Origin: Chloroflexota bacterium
GTDB taxonomy: Bacteria > Chloroflexota > UBA11872 > UBA12225 > JAJDUF01
Length of the DNA: 64,000 nucleotides
Reading direction: 5' to 3'
Assembly (NCBI GenBank): GCA_022826725.1
Contig: JAJDUF010000010.1
Coordinates: 465,930 to 529,929, forward strand
Shown here: positions 26,277 to 34,704 of the stretch, one piece after another
Position numbering within the stretch: the stretch's first letter is position 1
Layout of the letters: each line of letters starts with the position of its first letter
The notes under the pieces: generated by a model
Seen by the model: the letters and a program-made list of their open reading frames with translations, nothing else
Database searches by the model: none
Told to the model about the DNA's origin: nothing
Translations under genes and position numbers: made by a program

Positions 26277-27743
26277 ATGCCGGAGCAAGTGCGTCCCAAC
26301 CTCGTCGTCGTGATGTCCGATCAGCACAATCCGCGGGTATTGGGCTGTGCCGGTGATCCGGTCATCCGCACCCCGCACCTCGACCGGCTAGCGGCACAAG
26401 GCGTGCGGTTCGCGCAGACCTACGCCGGCTCACCGCTCTGCGTGCCGTCCCGCGCCACCTTCCTCACCGGCCAGAGTTGCTCCGCTGTCCAGGTGTGGTC
26501 GAATAGCTGCACCCTTGCCTCCGACATCCCCACCTTCATGCACGCTCTGGCGATTGCCGGATACGACACCGTGCTGTCCGGCCGCATGCACTTCAAGGGG
26601 CCGGACCAGCGCCACGGCTTCACCGAGCGCGTGATGGGCGACGTCAGCGGACCAACGGACGGCCATCCCCACCGCACCCTGGGGGACATCCCGTACTCCT
26701 CGCAAGGTCAGAGCCGGAGCAGCCTTGAGCATGTTGGGCCGGGTCGCACCGGCTTCCAAGCCTACGACCGTGACGTGACCGCGGCCGCCGTCCGTTTCGT
26801 GCGCGACCGCGCCGCGCAGGGGTCTGACCGGCCGTTCTGCCTCGTGGTGGGCTTGGTTCTGCCGCACGCTCCCTACATTGCACCCCGCCCGCTCTACGAC
26901 GAGTACGTGGGCCGGGTCATCTTGCCATCCGTGCCGGCCGGAACACGCGCGGCGCAGCATCCGGCCGTGCGTATGTGGCACCAAGACAAGGGGTTCGACG
27001 AGGCCACACCCGTCCAGCAACGCGCTGCGCGCGCCGGCTACTACGGCATGGTGACGATGGTTGACGAAGCCGTCGGGCAACTCGTGGCCGCGCTCGACGA
27101 GACGGGTCTCCGCGAGCGGACGGCCATCTTCTACACCTCCGATCATGGCGACATGCTGGGCGAGTTGGGGCTGTGGCACAAGAGCACGCTCTATGAAGGC
27201 TCGGTCGGCGTGCCGCTGATTGCGTCCTGGCCGGAGCGGTTTGCGAGTGGCACAACGGTGCATGACCCAGTCAGCCTCATTGACCTGGCGCCGACGTTTG
27301 CGGCGCTCGGTGGCGGGCCGGCTCTGCCCCACACCACCGGCCGCATACTCACCCCGTTGCTGGAAGGAGACGGGCCGCCGGCCGGATGGCAACCGGAAGT
27401 CTACGCCGAGAGCATGCACGTCTCCGGTTTCCCGCCCAGCCGGATGATCCGGCGCGGTCCGTGGAAGCTCGTGCGCTACCACGGGTATGCGGCTCCCGTG
27501 CTGTTCAACCTGGACGATGACCTGCAAGAGCTACACGACCGGGCGGCCGACCCGTCCTGCGCGGCCGTGCGCGACGAGCTGGACGCCATGGTCCGGTCCG
27601 GCTGGTCGGGCGCGGCGGTCGAGCGGGCGGTGGCCCGCCATCAGGCGGATCGGAACGTGCTCGACGCCTGGGCCGCGGCACTGCACCCGGCTGCGCCGGA
27701 CCTCTGGCAGTCACCGCCCGGCAGCAATAGCTTCCCGGAGTAG
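26277..27743 (+). CDS. arylsulfatase-type sulfatase
   Basis: A 488-residue type I sulfatase. The metal-site strand is NLVVVMSDQHNP, the formylglycine signature is CVPSR (SPLCVPSRATFLTG, near residue 60), and YTSDHGDMLGE is the second metal site near residue 290. AAGGAG precedes the ATG. No signal peptide is seen. It is divergent in sequence from the sulfatases at 20977 and 55334, so substrates probably differ. Confidence 0.92.
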   Translation: MPEQVRPNLVVVMSDQHNPRVLGCAGDPVIRTPHLDRLAAQGVRFAQTYAGSPLCVPSRATFLTGQSCSAVQVWSNSCTLASDIPTFMHALAIAGYDTVLSGRMHFKGPDQRHGFTERVMGDVSGPTDGHPHRTLGDIPYSSQGQSRSSLEHVGPGRTGFQAYDRDVTAAAVRFVRDRAAQGSDRPFCLVVGLVLPHAPYIAPRPLYDEYVGRVILPSVPAGTRAAQHPAVRMWHQDKGFDEATPVQQRAARAGYYGMVTMVDEAVGQLVAALDETGLRERTAIFYTSDHGDMLGELGLWHKSTLYEGSVGVPLIASWPERFASGTTVHDPVSLIDLAPTFAALGGGPALPHTTGRILTPLLEGDGPPAGWQPEVYAESMHVSGFPPSRMIRRGPWKLVRYHGYAAPVLFNLDDDLQELHDRAADPSCAAVRDELDAMVRSGWSGAAVERAVARHQADRNVLDAWAAALHPAAPDLWQSPPGSNSFPE

Positions 27744-27825
27744 CCGGTGCCGACAAGGGCAGGTTGTCCGGCCGGAGACGGAGGTATAGTGTGCCGCGCC
27801 TCACTGCGGCGCCAGGCGCGTAGGC

Positions 27826-27831
27826 TATAAT
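27826..27831 (+). promoter_or_regulatory. -10 box of Uma2 copy 3
   Basis: TATAAT at 27826-27831 in the context GGCGCCAGGCGCGTAGGCTA, 35 bases before the Uma2 ATG. The same GGCGCCAGG-YGCGT element precedes the -10 of copy 2. Confidence 0.55.
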
Positions 27832-27865
27832 CGGCTTACACCCACACCCGGCCCCGAGACTCACC

Positions 27866-28708
27866 ATGACCACGATGGCAGCGGCGCCCACGATCACCAT
27901 GCGGCCCTACCGCAAGCAGGGCAAGATTGACTATGCCCGCCTCGACTTCGATCCCTACAAACTGGTCCTCAAGCCTGAAGCAATGGATCAAGAACGGCCC
28001 ATCCACGCCATCCTCGGCCTGCTTGCCAATCGGTTCACCGACTTCGAGCAAAGTCCCGATACCTTCCTCAGTAGTAACACGATCATCTGCTACGACCCCA
28101 CCAACCTCAATGTCCGCGTCTCCCCGGACGTGTATCTGGCCTTTGGTGTGGACGCGGCAGCCATCCGGCAGCGCAAGCTCTATCTGCCCTGGGAAGTGGG
28201 CAAGCCGCCGGATTGGGTGCTGGAGATCGGCTCGTCGAGCACCGGGCCGGAGGACGTGGGCCGGAAGCGAGACATCTATGCCCGCATCGGCGTGCCGGAA
28301 TACTGGCGTTTCGATCCGCAGGATGGTGCGTATCACGGGGCCAAGCTGGCCGGCGACCGGCTGGTGGCCGGTAGGTATGAGCCAATCGCGCTGACCACGG
28401 CACCGGACAGCATCCTGAAGGGTTACAGCGCGGTGCTGGGACTGAGTCTGTGCTGGGATGATAATTGGCCACGGCTCTACGACCCATCCACGGGCACCTA
28501 CTTGGAGAGTTGGCCGGAGGTGTGGGAGGCACGGGAGGCAGCCGAAGTCCAAGCTGCTGTCGAGCAGGCCGAGCGGCTGGCGGAGCGGGCAGCGCGCGAG
28601 GCCGCCGAACACCGTGCGGCCAGCGAGCAGGCGGCCCGGCTGGCGGCCGAGGCGCGCATCCGACAGCTGGAGGCGGAGCTGCGCCATCGGCAAGCGGACC
28701 GCGATTAG
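27866..28708 (+). CDS. Uma2 family endonuclease-like protein, copy 3
   Basis: A 280-residue Uma2 protein close to copies 1 and 2: TITMRPYRKQGKIDYARLDF, VSPDVYLAFGVDAAAIRQRK, WVLEIGSSSTG, GVPEYWRFDPQDG. Compared with the other copies, the strand VLEVAS has become VLEIGS and DEPVLKP has become YKLVLKP, so this copy is drifting. A coiled-coil tail (AERAAREAAEHRAA) covers about residues 225-275. Confidence 0.88.
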   Translation: MTTMAAAPTITMRPYRKQGKIDYARLDFDPYKLVLKPEAMDQERPIHAILGLLANRFTDFEQSPDTFLSSNTIICYDPTNLNVRVSPDVYLAFGVDAAAIRQRKLYLPWEVGKPPDWVLEIGSSSTGPEDVGRKRDIYARIGVPEYWRFDPQDGAYHGAKLAGDRLVAGRYEPIALTTAPDSILKGYSAVLGLSLCWDDNWPRLYDPSTGTYLESWPEVWEAREAAEVQAAVEQAERLAERAAREAAEHRAASEQAARLAAEARIRQLEAELRHRQADRD

Positions 28709-28722
28709 GTATCGGTCTCCTT

Positions 28723-30759
28723 TCAGCGCGCCGCGAGGGGATTGGGATTCCCGCGCACGCGGAGGTCACGGAGCAGGCGCCGGAGGTTCGAACCGGCGTC
28801 GGTCCAGATGTCGGTAGCGGTGTCGAACGTGTCCACCACGCCGCTGATATTCCTGTCCGCATTGCCCCCGGCGACCACGACGGCAGTGCCGGCGCTACCC
28901 GCTACCGGCAAGAGCCGCCCCTCCGACAAGGTGGTCGTCGTCCAATCACCGGTGCTGGCGTCGTACACGTCTACCACGTCGCTGTATTGGCTGAGATCGT
29001 GGCCACCGGCGAAAAAGGCTTTCGTGCCTATCATGGCCATGGCCAGCCCGTGCCGCCGCTGGGAGAGAGTAGCGGTGTTCCACGTGCCGGTGCTATCGTC
29101 GTAGATATCCACGATCCCCCTGGGACCGTCGGCAAAGAACGCCTTGGTCCCGATCGTCCCCGCCGCTAGGTCGGCGCCGCCGCCCCAGGGGAGCTTGGCG
29201 GTGCTCCACGTACCGGTACTGGCGTCATAGATGTCTACGCGGCCACTGTCGGCGCGATACTTGCCGATCTGCCCTCCGGCGAAGAACGCCTTGGAGCCGA
29301 CGCTGGTGGCGACCAAGCCCACGCGCTCCAGCGAGAGCGGGGCAGTGCTCCACGCGCCGGTGCTATCGTCATAGATTTCGACGACTGCGCCGGGGCCATA
29401 GGCGAGGAAGACCTTACTGCCGATCCGCGTGGCCGCCAGATTGTCGCGGCCCTCCGAAAGGGCGGCGGTCGTCCAGACGCCGGTCGCCGTATCGTAGATG
29501 TCTACGACCTTGGACAAGCGGGAGCAGCTATCGTTCAGGCAGCCCCCGGCGATCAGCACTTTGGTGCCCACGGTGGTTGCGACAGACCCGGTGCGTAGCT
29601 CGGACAGTTTCGCCGTGCTCCACGTATCCGTAGCGCCATCGTAAATGTCTATCACTGTGCTGTCTACGCTGCCGTCATGGCCGCCGGCGAAGAGTGCAGT
29701 GCTCCCCACCCCGGCCGCAGCGATCATGCTGCGCGAGCGAGACAATTCTGCGGCCGTCCACGTCCCGGTCGTCGTATCGTAGATGTCCACCGCCGCGCTC
29801 GGATCCAGGTTCTTGCTCCCACCACTGATGTCCAGGACCAAGCCGCCGGCGATGACGATCTTGGAGCCGGCGGTCACGACGGCCGCCTCCAAGCGCGTCT
29901 GGGACAGGAGCGTGGGCATCGGTCGGATGGCTGCGGATTGCACCACGGCGGCGTAGTACCAGCTGGGCACTGCCAAGCCGACGCTCAGCAGCAGCGTGAC
30001 CATGGCGGGCGCGGCGCGGCGCAGCCGGTCGGACCGCCGCGTGGTGGGTTGCCGGGTGCGATTGTGCGGTGGTGCCAGCAGCAGCACCAGGGCCACGCCG
30101 GTCACGGCGCCGACTCCGGCCGCGGCCACCATCACTGCGCCGACCCAGGCCAGGCCGCCCGCTACGACACCCCCGGCGGCGGCTTGGGCGACGTATTGAC
30201 TCAGGCCGATCCCCGCCGCGCCACCGACCGCCGAGGCGGCGATCCAGAGCAAGCTACGCGGTACCCAGCGACGCAACACGATCCACTGGCTCAACCCGAC
30301 AGCACTGCCACCGACCAAGCCGCCCACGTCCAGCCCCAGGATGCCGGCCGCGCCGCTACCCGTGCTGCTGACGACCAACTCGCTCCACAGCCAGCCGACG
30401 GTCAGCGCCAAGGACCAACCGACGGCCCGACCGACGGCCGTGACCACGATCCACCAACCGGCGCCAGATACCCAGCGGCGCAAGAGCAGCCATTCGCCCA
30501 GCCCGCCGATCACTCCGGCAGCGACGCCGGTCGCCAGCCCGGCCAGCGCCAGCACCGCGGCCACCTCGGCGGTCCGGCCCGCCGTCACGAAGCCACGCGC
30601 AATGACCTCGGTAGCCCAGGACCAGGTGACGGCACCACCGGCGATCCCGCCCACCGCCGCCAGCACGGTCCAGAGTGCCCACACGCCCAGCCACTGCCGC
30701 CAGGTGCGCGCTCCCGTTCCCGTGCTACGCCGAGCACCGGCTATCGCCTCGACCCTCAC
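28723..30759 (-). CDS. membrane-anchored Kelch-repeat protein
   Basis: A 678-residue protein. Residues 25-270 are hydrophobic with about eight membrane segments separated by short loops, including two similar LLRRWV units. Residues 285-670 hold eight Kelch-type repeats of about 48 residues, each with 'VDIYD-x-(S/T)TG-x-W' followed by 'GTKAFFAGG'. The propeller would sit outside the membrane and could bind glycans or proteins. Eight copies of the YD..TGTW half-repeat is more than the common six or seven. Function is unknown. It is transcribed from just beyond the terminator of the adjacent lipoprotein gene. Confidence 0.8.
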   Translation of the reverse strand: MRVEAIAGARRSTGTGARTWRQWLGVWALWTVLAAVGGIAGGAVTWSWATEVIARGFVTAGRTAEVAAVLALAGLATGVAAGVIGGLGEWLLLRRWVSGAGWWIVVTAVGRAVGWSLALTVGWLWSELVVSSTGSGAAGILGLDVGGLVGGSAVGLSQWIVLRRWVPRSLLWIAASAVGGAAGIGLSQYVAQAAAGGVVAGGLAWVGAVMVAAAGVGAVTGVALVLLLAPPHNRTRQPTTRRSDRLRRAAPAMVTLLLSVGLAVPSWYYAAVVQSAAIRPMPTLLSQTRLEAAVVTAGSKIVIAGGLVLDISGGSKNLDPSAAVDIYDTTTGTWTAAELSRSRSMIAAAGVGSTALFAGGHDGSVDSTVIDIYDGATDTWSTAKLSELRTGSVATTVGTKVLIAGGCLNDSCSRLSKVVDIYDTATGVWTTAALSEGRDNLAATRIGSKVFLAYGPGAVVEIYDDSTGAWSTAPLSLERVGLVATSVGSKAFFAGGQIGKYRADSGRVDIYDASTGTWSTAKLPWGGGADLAAGTIGTKAFFADGPRGIVDIYDDSTGTWNTATLSQRRHGLAMAMIGTKAFFAGGHDLSQYSDVVDVYDASTGDWTTTTLSEGRLLPVAGSAGTAVVVAGGNADRNISGVVDTFDTATDIWTDAGSNLRRLLRDLRVRGNPNPLAAR

Positions 30760-30793
30760 CTAGTCTTCTCCTCAGCGTCCTCTGGCCCCCCTA

Positions 30794-30836
30794 AGAAAAA
30801 CAAAGGGGCCAGTGCCAGGATGCTGGCACCGGCCCC
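30794..30836 (-). terminator. intrinsic terminator of solute-binding lipoprotein 1
   Basis: On the minus strand, GGGGCC-GTGCCAG-loop-CTGGCAC-GGCCCC (one mismatch) is followed by TTTGTTTTTC. It lies 23 bases after the stop codon at 30860. The same hairpin follows both paralogues. Confidence 0.88.
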
Positions 30837-30859
30837 GCTTTGCCGCTTCTGCGTACTAC

Positions 30860-32437
30860 CTACAGCTTGGCCTGCAACACGTCCGCCGTCGGGTGCAGCG
30901 TCTTCAGGCTGACGATCACGTCGGCCAACCGGTTGGCCTCCGCCGCTGCCGCCAGACCCGAGACCTCGCCACTCCAGACCTTGGCGAAGATCGGATTCCA
31001 CGCCCGGTACATCGGGTACCAGAACTCCTGTGCCTGGTTCCCAAACCGGTAGTTGAACCCGTCCATGATGATGTGCCGGTTCCACCGTGCCGAATCCAGC
31101 GCCGCGTCCGAGTCGAACACCGCTCGCCAAATCGGCGAGGTGTTGCCGTGCTCCACGACGATCTGCGCGACCTCCGGACCCGACAGGTGGTGCGCCAGCT
31201 CGGCCGTCTCCGCCAGCACGCCGCGGGACCCGGCAAACTTCGTCACCATGTGCGCCTGGTCGAACGAACTCACTGCCCGCAGTCCGTTCCCCGGCCACTT
31301 CGGCGCCCACATGATCTGCGACTCGAAGTTCGATTCGTTCATGATCCGCTGGGCCGCCGCGCTGGGGTAGCCCGTCCAGAACACGTAGTTGCCCTTCCAC
31401 GGGCTCCAGCCCTTGCTCTTGCCATCCTCCGTCCGAGTGTCCTGCGGCCGCGGCGCCACCCGGTGCTTGTGGATGATGTCTTCCCAGAACTGGATCGCTT
31501 GATGCCCCACCGGCGTGTCGAAGAGGTACTTCTCGCCGTTGTCGGCCCCCTTCTCCCCACCGATGTTGTACATCGTGGTGAGCGCCGTGCCCCAACCCGG
31601 GGTGGTAAAGCCCCACAGACCGTTCTCGGGGTCCTGGACCTGCTTGGCCGTCTCGATCAGGTCGTCATGGGTCCAGTTCTCGTTCGGCTCGATCCCGTGC
31701 CGGTCGAGCACCGACTTGTTGTACAGCCAGTCGCCGGTACCGCCCTGGAACGGCAGTCCCCAGACCTTGCCGTTGGGATACGGCCAGATCTCGTGCTGCG
31801 GCACGCCGATGTAATCGTCAATCGTGCGGCCCCACTGCTTCATGAAGGGCGTCAGGTCGGCAAACAGCCCCCGCTTTGCCCAGTAGACGAAGACGTAACC
31901 GGCCCACAGGAACAGGTCGCCCATGTCGTCGGCCGCGATCAACACCGCCGTCCGCGCAAACACCGAGCCACTCTTGGCCTGTTCACGCCCGGCGTCAATC
32001 CGCACGTCCACGTTGACCTCGGGGTGCATCTCGTTGTAGAGCTCCATCGCCCGCTTGATGACCTCCGCCCGCGGACCCGACGGCCCCCAGTCGGTATCGA
32101 ACGTGATGTTCTTCGGCCCGGTCGAAGCAGTCTTCTCGACGGTGACGACCTTCTCGACGACGACCGGTCGCTCGACGACGACCTCCTTCACGACTTCCTT
32201 CTCGACGACGACCGGCTTCTCCTTCTCGACCACAATGGTCTGACCGGCCGCCCCGGCCTGACCCTGGGCGCCGGCAGCACCAGTGGCACCACGCTCACCC
32301 TGGGCACCAGCGGGGCCCGCCGGGCCCGCCGGGCCTTGGACGTAGCGAATCTCGACTTCGCCACAAGCAGCGGCCAACACACCGCCCAACGCGGCGGCAG
32401 CGCCACCGAGGTACCGTCTGCGAATCACACGCGCCAT
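30860..32437 (-). CDS. ABC-type extracellular solute-binding lipoprotein with collagen-like spacer, paralogue 1
   Basis: A 525-residue secreted solute-binding protein (family 1, sugar-type). Residues 1-25 form a signal with RRRYLGG (Tat-like) and a lipobox ending at Cys25. Residues 35-67 are 11 collagen-like Gly-X-Y triplets (GPAGPAGPAGAQGER...). Residues 68-105 are a Val/Glu/Lys linker (VVVEKEVVKEVVVE). The binding domain follows (ADDMGDLFLWAGY, GLPFQGGTGDWLYNKSVLD). It should capture a sugar or similar solute outside the cell, but no permease or ATPase gene is adjacent. It is the distal copy of three tandem paralogues. Confidence 0.92.
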   Translation of the reverse strand: MARVIRRRYLGGAAAALGGVLAAACGEVEIRYVQGPAGPAGPAGAQGERGATGAAGAQGQAGAAGQTIVVEKEKPVVVEKEVVKEVVVERPVVVEKVVTVEKTASTGPKNITFDTDWGPSGPRAEVIKRAMELYNEMHPEVNVDVRIDAGREQAKSGSVFARTAVLIAADDMGDLFLWAGYVFVYWAKRGLFADLTPFMKQWGRTIDDYIGVPQHEIWPYPNGKVWGLPFQGGTGDWLYNKSVLDRHGIEPNENWTHDDLIETAKQVQDPENGLWGFTTPGWGTALTTMYNIGGEKGADNGEKYLFDTPVGHQAIQFWEDIIHKHRVAPRPQDTRTEDGKSKGWSPWKGNYVFWTGYPSAAAQRIMNESNFESQIMWAPKWPGNGLRAVSSFDQAHMVTKFAGSRGVLAETAELAHHLSGPEVAQIVVEHGNTSPIWRAVFDSDAALDSARWNRHIIMDGFNYRFGNQAQEFWYPMYRAWNPIFAKVWSGEVSGLAAAAEANRLADVIVSLKTLHPTADVLQAKL

Positions 32438-32538
32438 AGCAACTTCCTCCTAAACAGGTTGTGTACACCGAACAGGACTGTGCGTGCCCCCTCCGGCAGT
32501 CTCCACCCTTGCCGCCGGGGACACATCTGGGATCAGGG

Positions 32539-32583
32539 TATCCGTGGTTTCCGCTCGTTGCCTCCTTCCCTTCCACACGGATA
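32539..32583 (-). ncRNA. structured 5' leader hairpin of lipoprotein 1
   Basis: The transcript can form an 8-bp stem, UAUCCGUG (32583-32576) with CACGGAUA (32546-32539), closing a 29-nt loop that ends GGCAACGAGCGGAAAC. The stem lies about 10 bases after the predicted transcription start and about 100 bases before the ATG. The same structure precedes the other two paralogues, with one compensatory pair change in copy 3. Confidence 0.65.
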
Positions 32584-32599
32584 TGTGTTGTCTAGCACC

Positions 32600-32627
32600 A
32601 GTATACCGACTGGCGTCAAGTATGCAA
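32600..32627 (-). promoter_or_regulatory. sigma-70-type promoter of lipoprotein 1
   Basis: On the minus strand: -35 TTGCAT (32627-32622), 16-base spacer, -10 TATACT (32605-32600). The same boxes with the same spacing precede both paralogues. Confidence 0.78.
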
Positions 32628-32668
32628 CAACTCTGGGCCTTCGGGCAAGTCCAATCTTCCTCGCTCCT

Positions 32669-32699
32669 CACCCTCCTCTACAAGGGTAGGTTTTTCGTG
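32669..32699. repeat. family C repeat fragment
   Basis: CACCCTCCTCTACAAGGGTA followed by GGTTTTTCGTG, matching the AGGGGTAGGTTTTTCG part of the copies at 10939 and 12218. It lies between the promoter of lipoprotein 1 and the terminator of lipoprotein 2. Confidence 0.55.
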
Positions 32700-32733
32700 C
32701 CGGGGGTGAGGCCCGGCCTCTCTTCCCGCAGCA

Positions 32734-32775
32734 GAAAAACAAAGGGGCCGGCGCCAAGATGCTGGCACCGGCCCC
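32734..32775 (-). terminator. intrinsic terminator of solute-binding lipoprotein 2
   Basis: A minus-strand hairpin with GGGGCCGG / CCGGCCCC arms and an inner GCCA/TGGC stem, followed by TTTGTTTTTC. It lies about 23 bases after the stop at 32799. Confidence 0.85.
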
Positions 32776-32798
32776 GCCTTGCCGCTTCAACGTGCGAC

Positions 32799-34379
32799 TT
32801 ACGACAGCTTGCTCTGCAACACGTCCGCCGTCGGGTGCAGCGTCTTCAGGCTGACAATCACGTCGTTGAGGCGGTTGGCTTCCGCCGCTGCCGCCAGACC
32901 CGAGACCTCGCCACTCCATACCTGGCCGAAGATCGGATTCCACGCCCGGTACATCGGATACCAGAACTCCTGCGCCTGGTTCCCATACCGGTAGTTGAAC
33001 CCGTCCATGATGATGTGCCGGTTCCACCGTGCCGAATCCAAGTTCGCGTCCGAGTCGAAGGTCGCCTTCCAAATCGGCGCCGTGTTGCCGTGCTCCACCA
33101 CGATCTGAGAGACCTCCGGGCCGGACAGGACGTTCGCCAGCTCCGCCGTTTCCGCCAGCACGCCACGGGAGCCGGCAAACTTGGTCACCATATGCGGCTG
33201 GTCGCCCCCGCTCACGGCCCGCAGGCCGTTCGCCGGCCACTTCGGCGCCCACATGATCTGCGCCTCGAAGTTCGAATCGGCCATGGACTGCTGGGCCGCG
33301 GCACTGGGGTAGCCCATCCAGAACACATAGTTCCCGTTCCACGGGCTCCAGCCCCGGCTCTTGCCATCTTCCGTCCGGGTGTCCTGCGGCCGCGGCGCCA
33401 CCCGGTGCTTGTGGATCAAGTCTTCCCAGAACTGGATCGCCTGATGTCCCACCGGCGTGTCGAACAGGTACTTCTCACCGTTGTCGGCGCCCTTCTCCCC
33501 ACCGATGTTGTACATCGTGTTGAGCACCGTGTTCCAGCCCGGAGTGGGTAAGCCCCAGAGCCCGTTCTCCGGGTCCTGAACCTGCTTGGCCACATCAATC
33601 AAGTCGTCAAAGGTCCAAGTGTCATCCGGCTCGATGCCGTGCCGGTCGAGCACCGACTTGTTGTACATGTAGTCGCCGGTACCGCCCTGGAACGGCAGCC
33701 CCCAGATCTTGCCGTTCGGATACGGCCAGATCTCGTGCTGCGGGGGACCGATGTACTGGTCTCTCGTGCGGCCCCACTGCTTCATGAAGGGCGTCAGGTC
33801 GGCAAACAGCCCCCGCTTCGCCCAGTAGACGACGACGTAGCCCGCCCACAGGAACAGGTCGCCCATGTCGTCGGCCGCGATCAGCACCGCCGTCCGTGCA
33901 AACACCGAGCCACTCTTGGCCTGCTCACGCCCGGCGTCAATCCGCACGTCCACGTTGACCTCAGGATGCATCTCGTTGTAGAGCACCATCGCCCGCTTGA
34001 TGACCTCGGCCCGCGGGCCCGACGGCCCCCAGTCGGTGTCGAACGTGATGTTCTTCGGGCCGGTCGTCGGAGCGACGACCTTCTCCACCACCTTCTCGAC
34101 GACGACCGGCTTCTCGACGACGACTTCCTTCACGACTTCCTTCTCGACGACGACCGGCTTCTCCTTCTCCACCACGATGGTCTGACCGGCCGCCCCGGCC
34201 TGCCCCTGGGCGCCGGCGGCACCAGTGGCACCACGCTCACCCTGGGCACCAGCGGGGCCCGCCGGGCCCGCCGGGCCTTGGACGTAGCGAATCTCGACTT
34301 CACCACAAGCAGCAGCCAGCACACCGCCCAACGCGGCGGCGGCACCACCGAGATAGCGTCTGCGAATCACACGCGCCAT
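32799..34379 (-). CDS. ABC-type extracellular solute-binding lipoprotein with collagen-like spacer, paralogue 2
   Basis: A 526-residue paralogue of the proteins encoded on either side. The signal, Cys25, 11 Gly-X-Y triplets and VVVEKEVVKEVVVEKP linker are the same as in paralogue 1, with VVAPTT in place of the later linker. The binding domain is nearly identical over long stretches but differs around residues 165-185 and 355-380. Some segments match paralogue 1 (WSGEVSGLAAAAEANRL) and others match paralogue 3 (SGPEVSQIVVEHGNTAPIWK), a mosaic pattern. It has its own promoter and terminator. Confidence 0.92.
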   Translation of the reverse strand: MARVIRRRYLGGAAAALGGVLAAACGEVEIRYVQGPAGPAGPAGAQGERGATGAAGAQGQAGAAGQTIVVEKEKPVVVEKEVVKEVVVEKPVVVEKVVEKVVAPTTGPKNITFDTDWGPSGPRAEVIKRAMVLYNEMHPEVNVDVRIDAGREQAKSGSVFARTAVLIAADDMGDLFLWAGYVVVYWAKRGLFADLTPFMKQWGRTRDQYIGPPQHEIWPYPNGKIWGLPFQGGTGDYMYNKSVLDRHGIEPDDTWTFDDLIDVAKQVQDPENGLWGLPTPGWNTVLNTMYNIGGEKGADNGEKYLFDTPVGHQAIQFWEDLIHKHRVAPRPQDTRTEDGKSRGWSPWNGNYVFWMGYPSAAAQQSMADSNFEAQIMWAPKWPANGLRAVSGGDQPHMVTKFAGSRGVLAETAELANVLSGPEVSQIVVEHGNTAPIWKATFDSDANLDSARWNRHIIMDGFNYRYGNQAQEFWYPMYRAWNPIFGQVWSGEVSGLAAAAEANRLNDVIVSLKTLHPTADVLQSKLS

Positions 34380-34481
34380 AGCAACTTCCTCCTAATCGGT
34401 TATGTACAGACCCAAAACGACTGTGCGCGCCCCCTCCGGCAGTCTCCACCCTTGCCGCCGGAGACACACGCGGGATCAGGG

Positions 34482-34526
34482 TATCCGTGGTTTCCGCTCG
34501 TTGCCTCCTCCCCTTCCGCACGGATA
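34482..34526 (-). ncRNA. structured 5' leader hairpin of lipoprotein 2
   Basis: The transcript forms UAUCCGUG (34526-34519) with CACGGAUA (34489-34482), closing a 29-nt loop with the invariant GGCAACGAGCGGAAAC at its 3' side. Position and loop length equal those of copy 1. Confidence 0.65.
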
Positions 34527-34542
34527 TGCGTTGCGTAGCACC

Positions 34543-34570
34543 AGTATACGGACTGACACCAATCTTGCAA
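34543..34570 (-). promoter_or_regulatory. sigma-70-type promoter of lipoprotein 2
   Basis: On the minus strand: -35 TTGCAA (34570-34565), 16-base spacer, -10 TATACT (34548-34543). Confidence 0.78.
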
Positions 34571-34632
34571 CAAGTTCGCAACAACTCGCGGCCCTAGAGC
34601 AAATGCATTCTCCCATGCTCCTCACCCCCGCA

Positions 34633-34674
34633 GAAAAACAACGGGGCCGGTGCCAGCATCCTGGCACCGGCCCC
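34633..34674 (-). terminator. intrinsic terminator of solute-binding lipoprotein 3
   Basis: A perfect 14-bp minus-strand stem GGGGCCGGTGCCAG / CTGGCACCGGCCCC with a 4-base loop, then GTTGTTTTTC. It lies about 30 bases after the stop at 34705. Confidence 0.88.
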
Positions 34675-34704
34675 GCCTTGCAGCTTCAACGCCCGACTTA
34701 CAGC

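Noticed and set aside
29677..30912. A 411-residue plus-strand frame opposite the Kelch protein
   Set aside because: Gln/Asp/Arg/Gly-rich with no known motif; the Kelch protein on the other strand is clear.
32240..32340. Gly-X-Y tract in paralogue 1 as a sequencing artefact
   Set aside because: It is present in all three paralogues with synonymous and conservative changes.
30812..32689. A 625-residue plus-strand open frame opposite lipoprotein 1, with similar long frames opposite the other two paralogues
   Set aside because: It has no family features, a His/Arg/Leu/Val-biased composition typical of an antisense frame in GC-rich DNA, and lies wholly opposite a well-supported gene.
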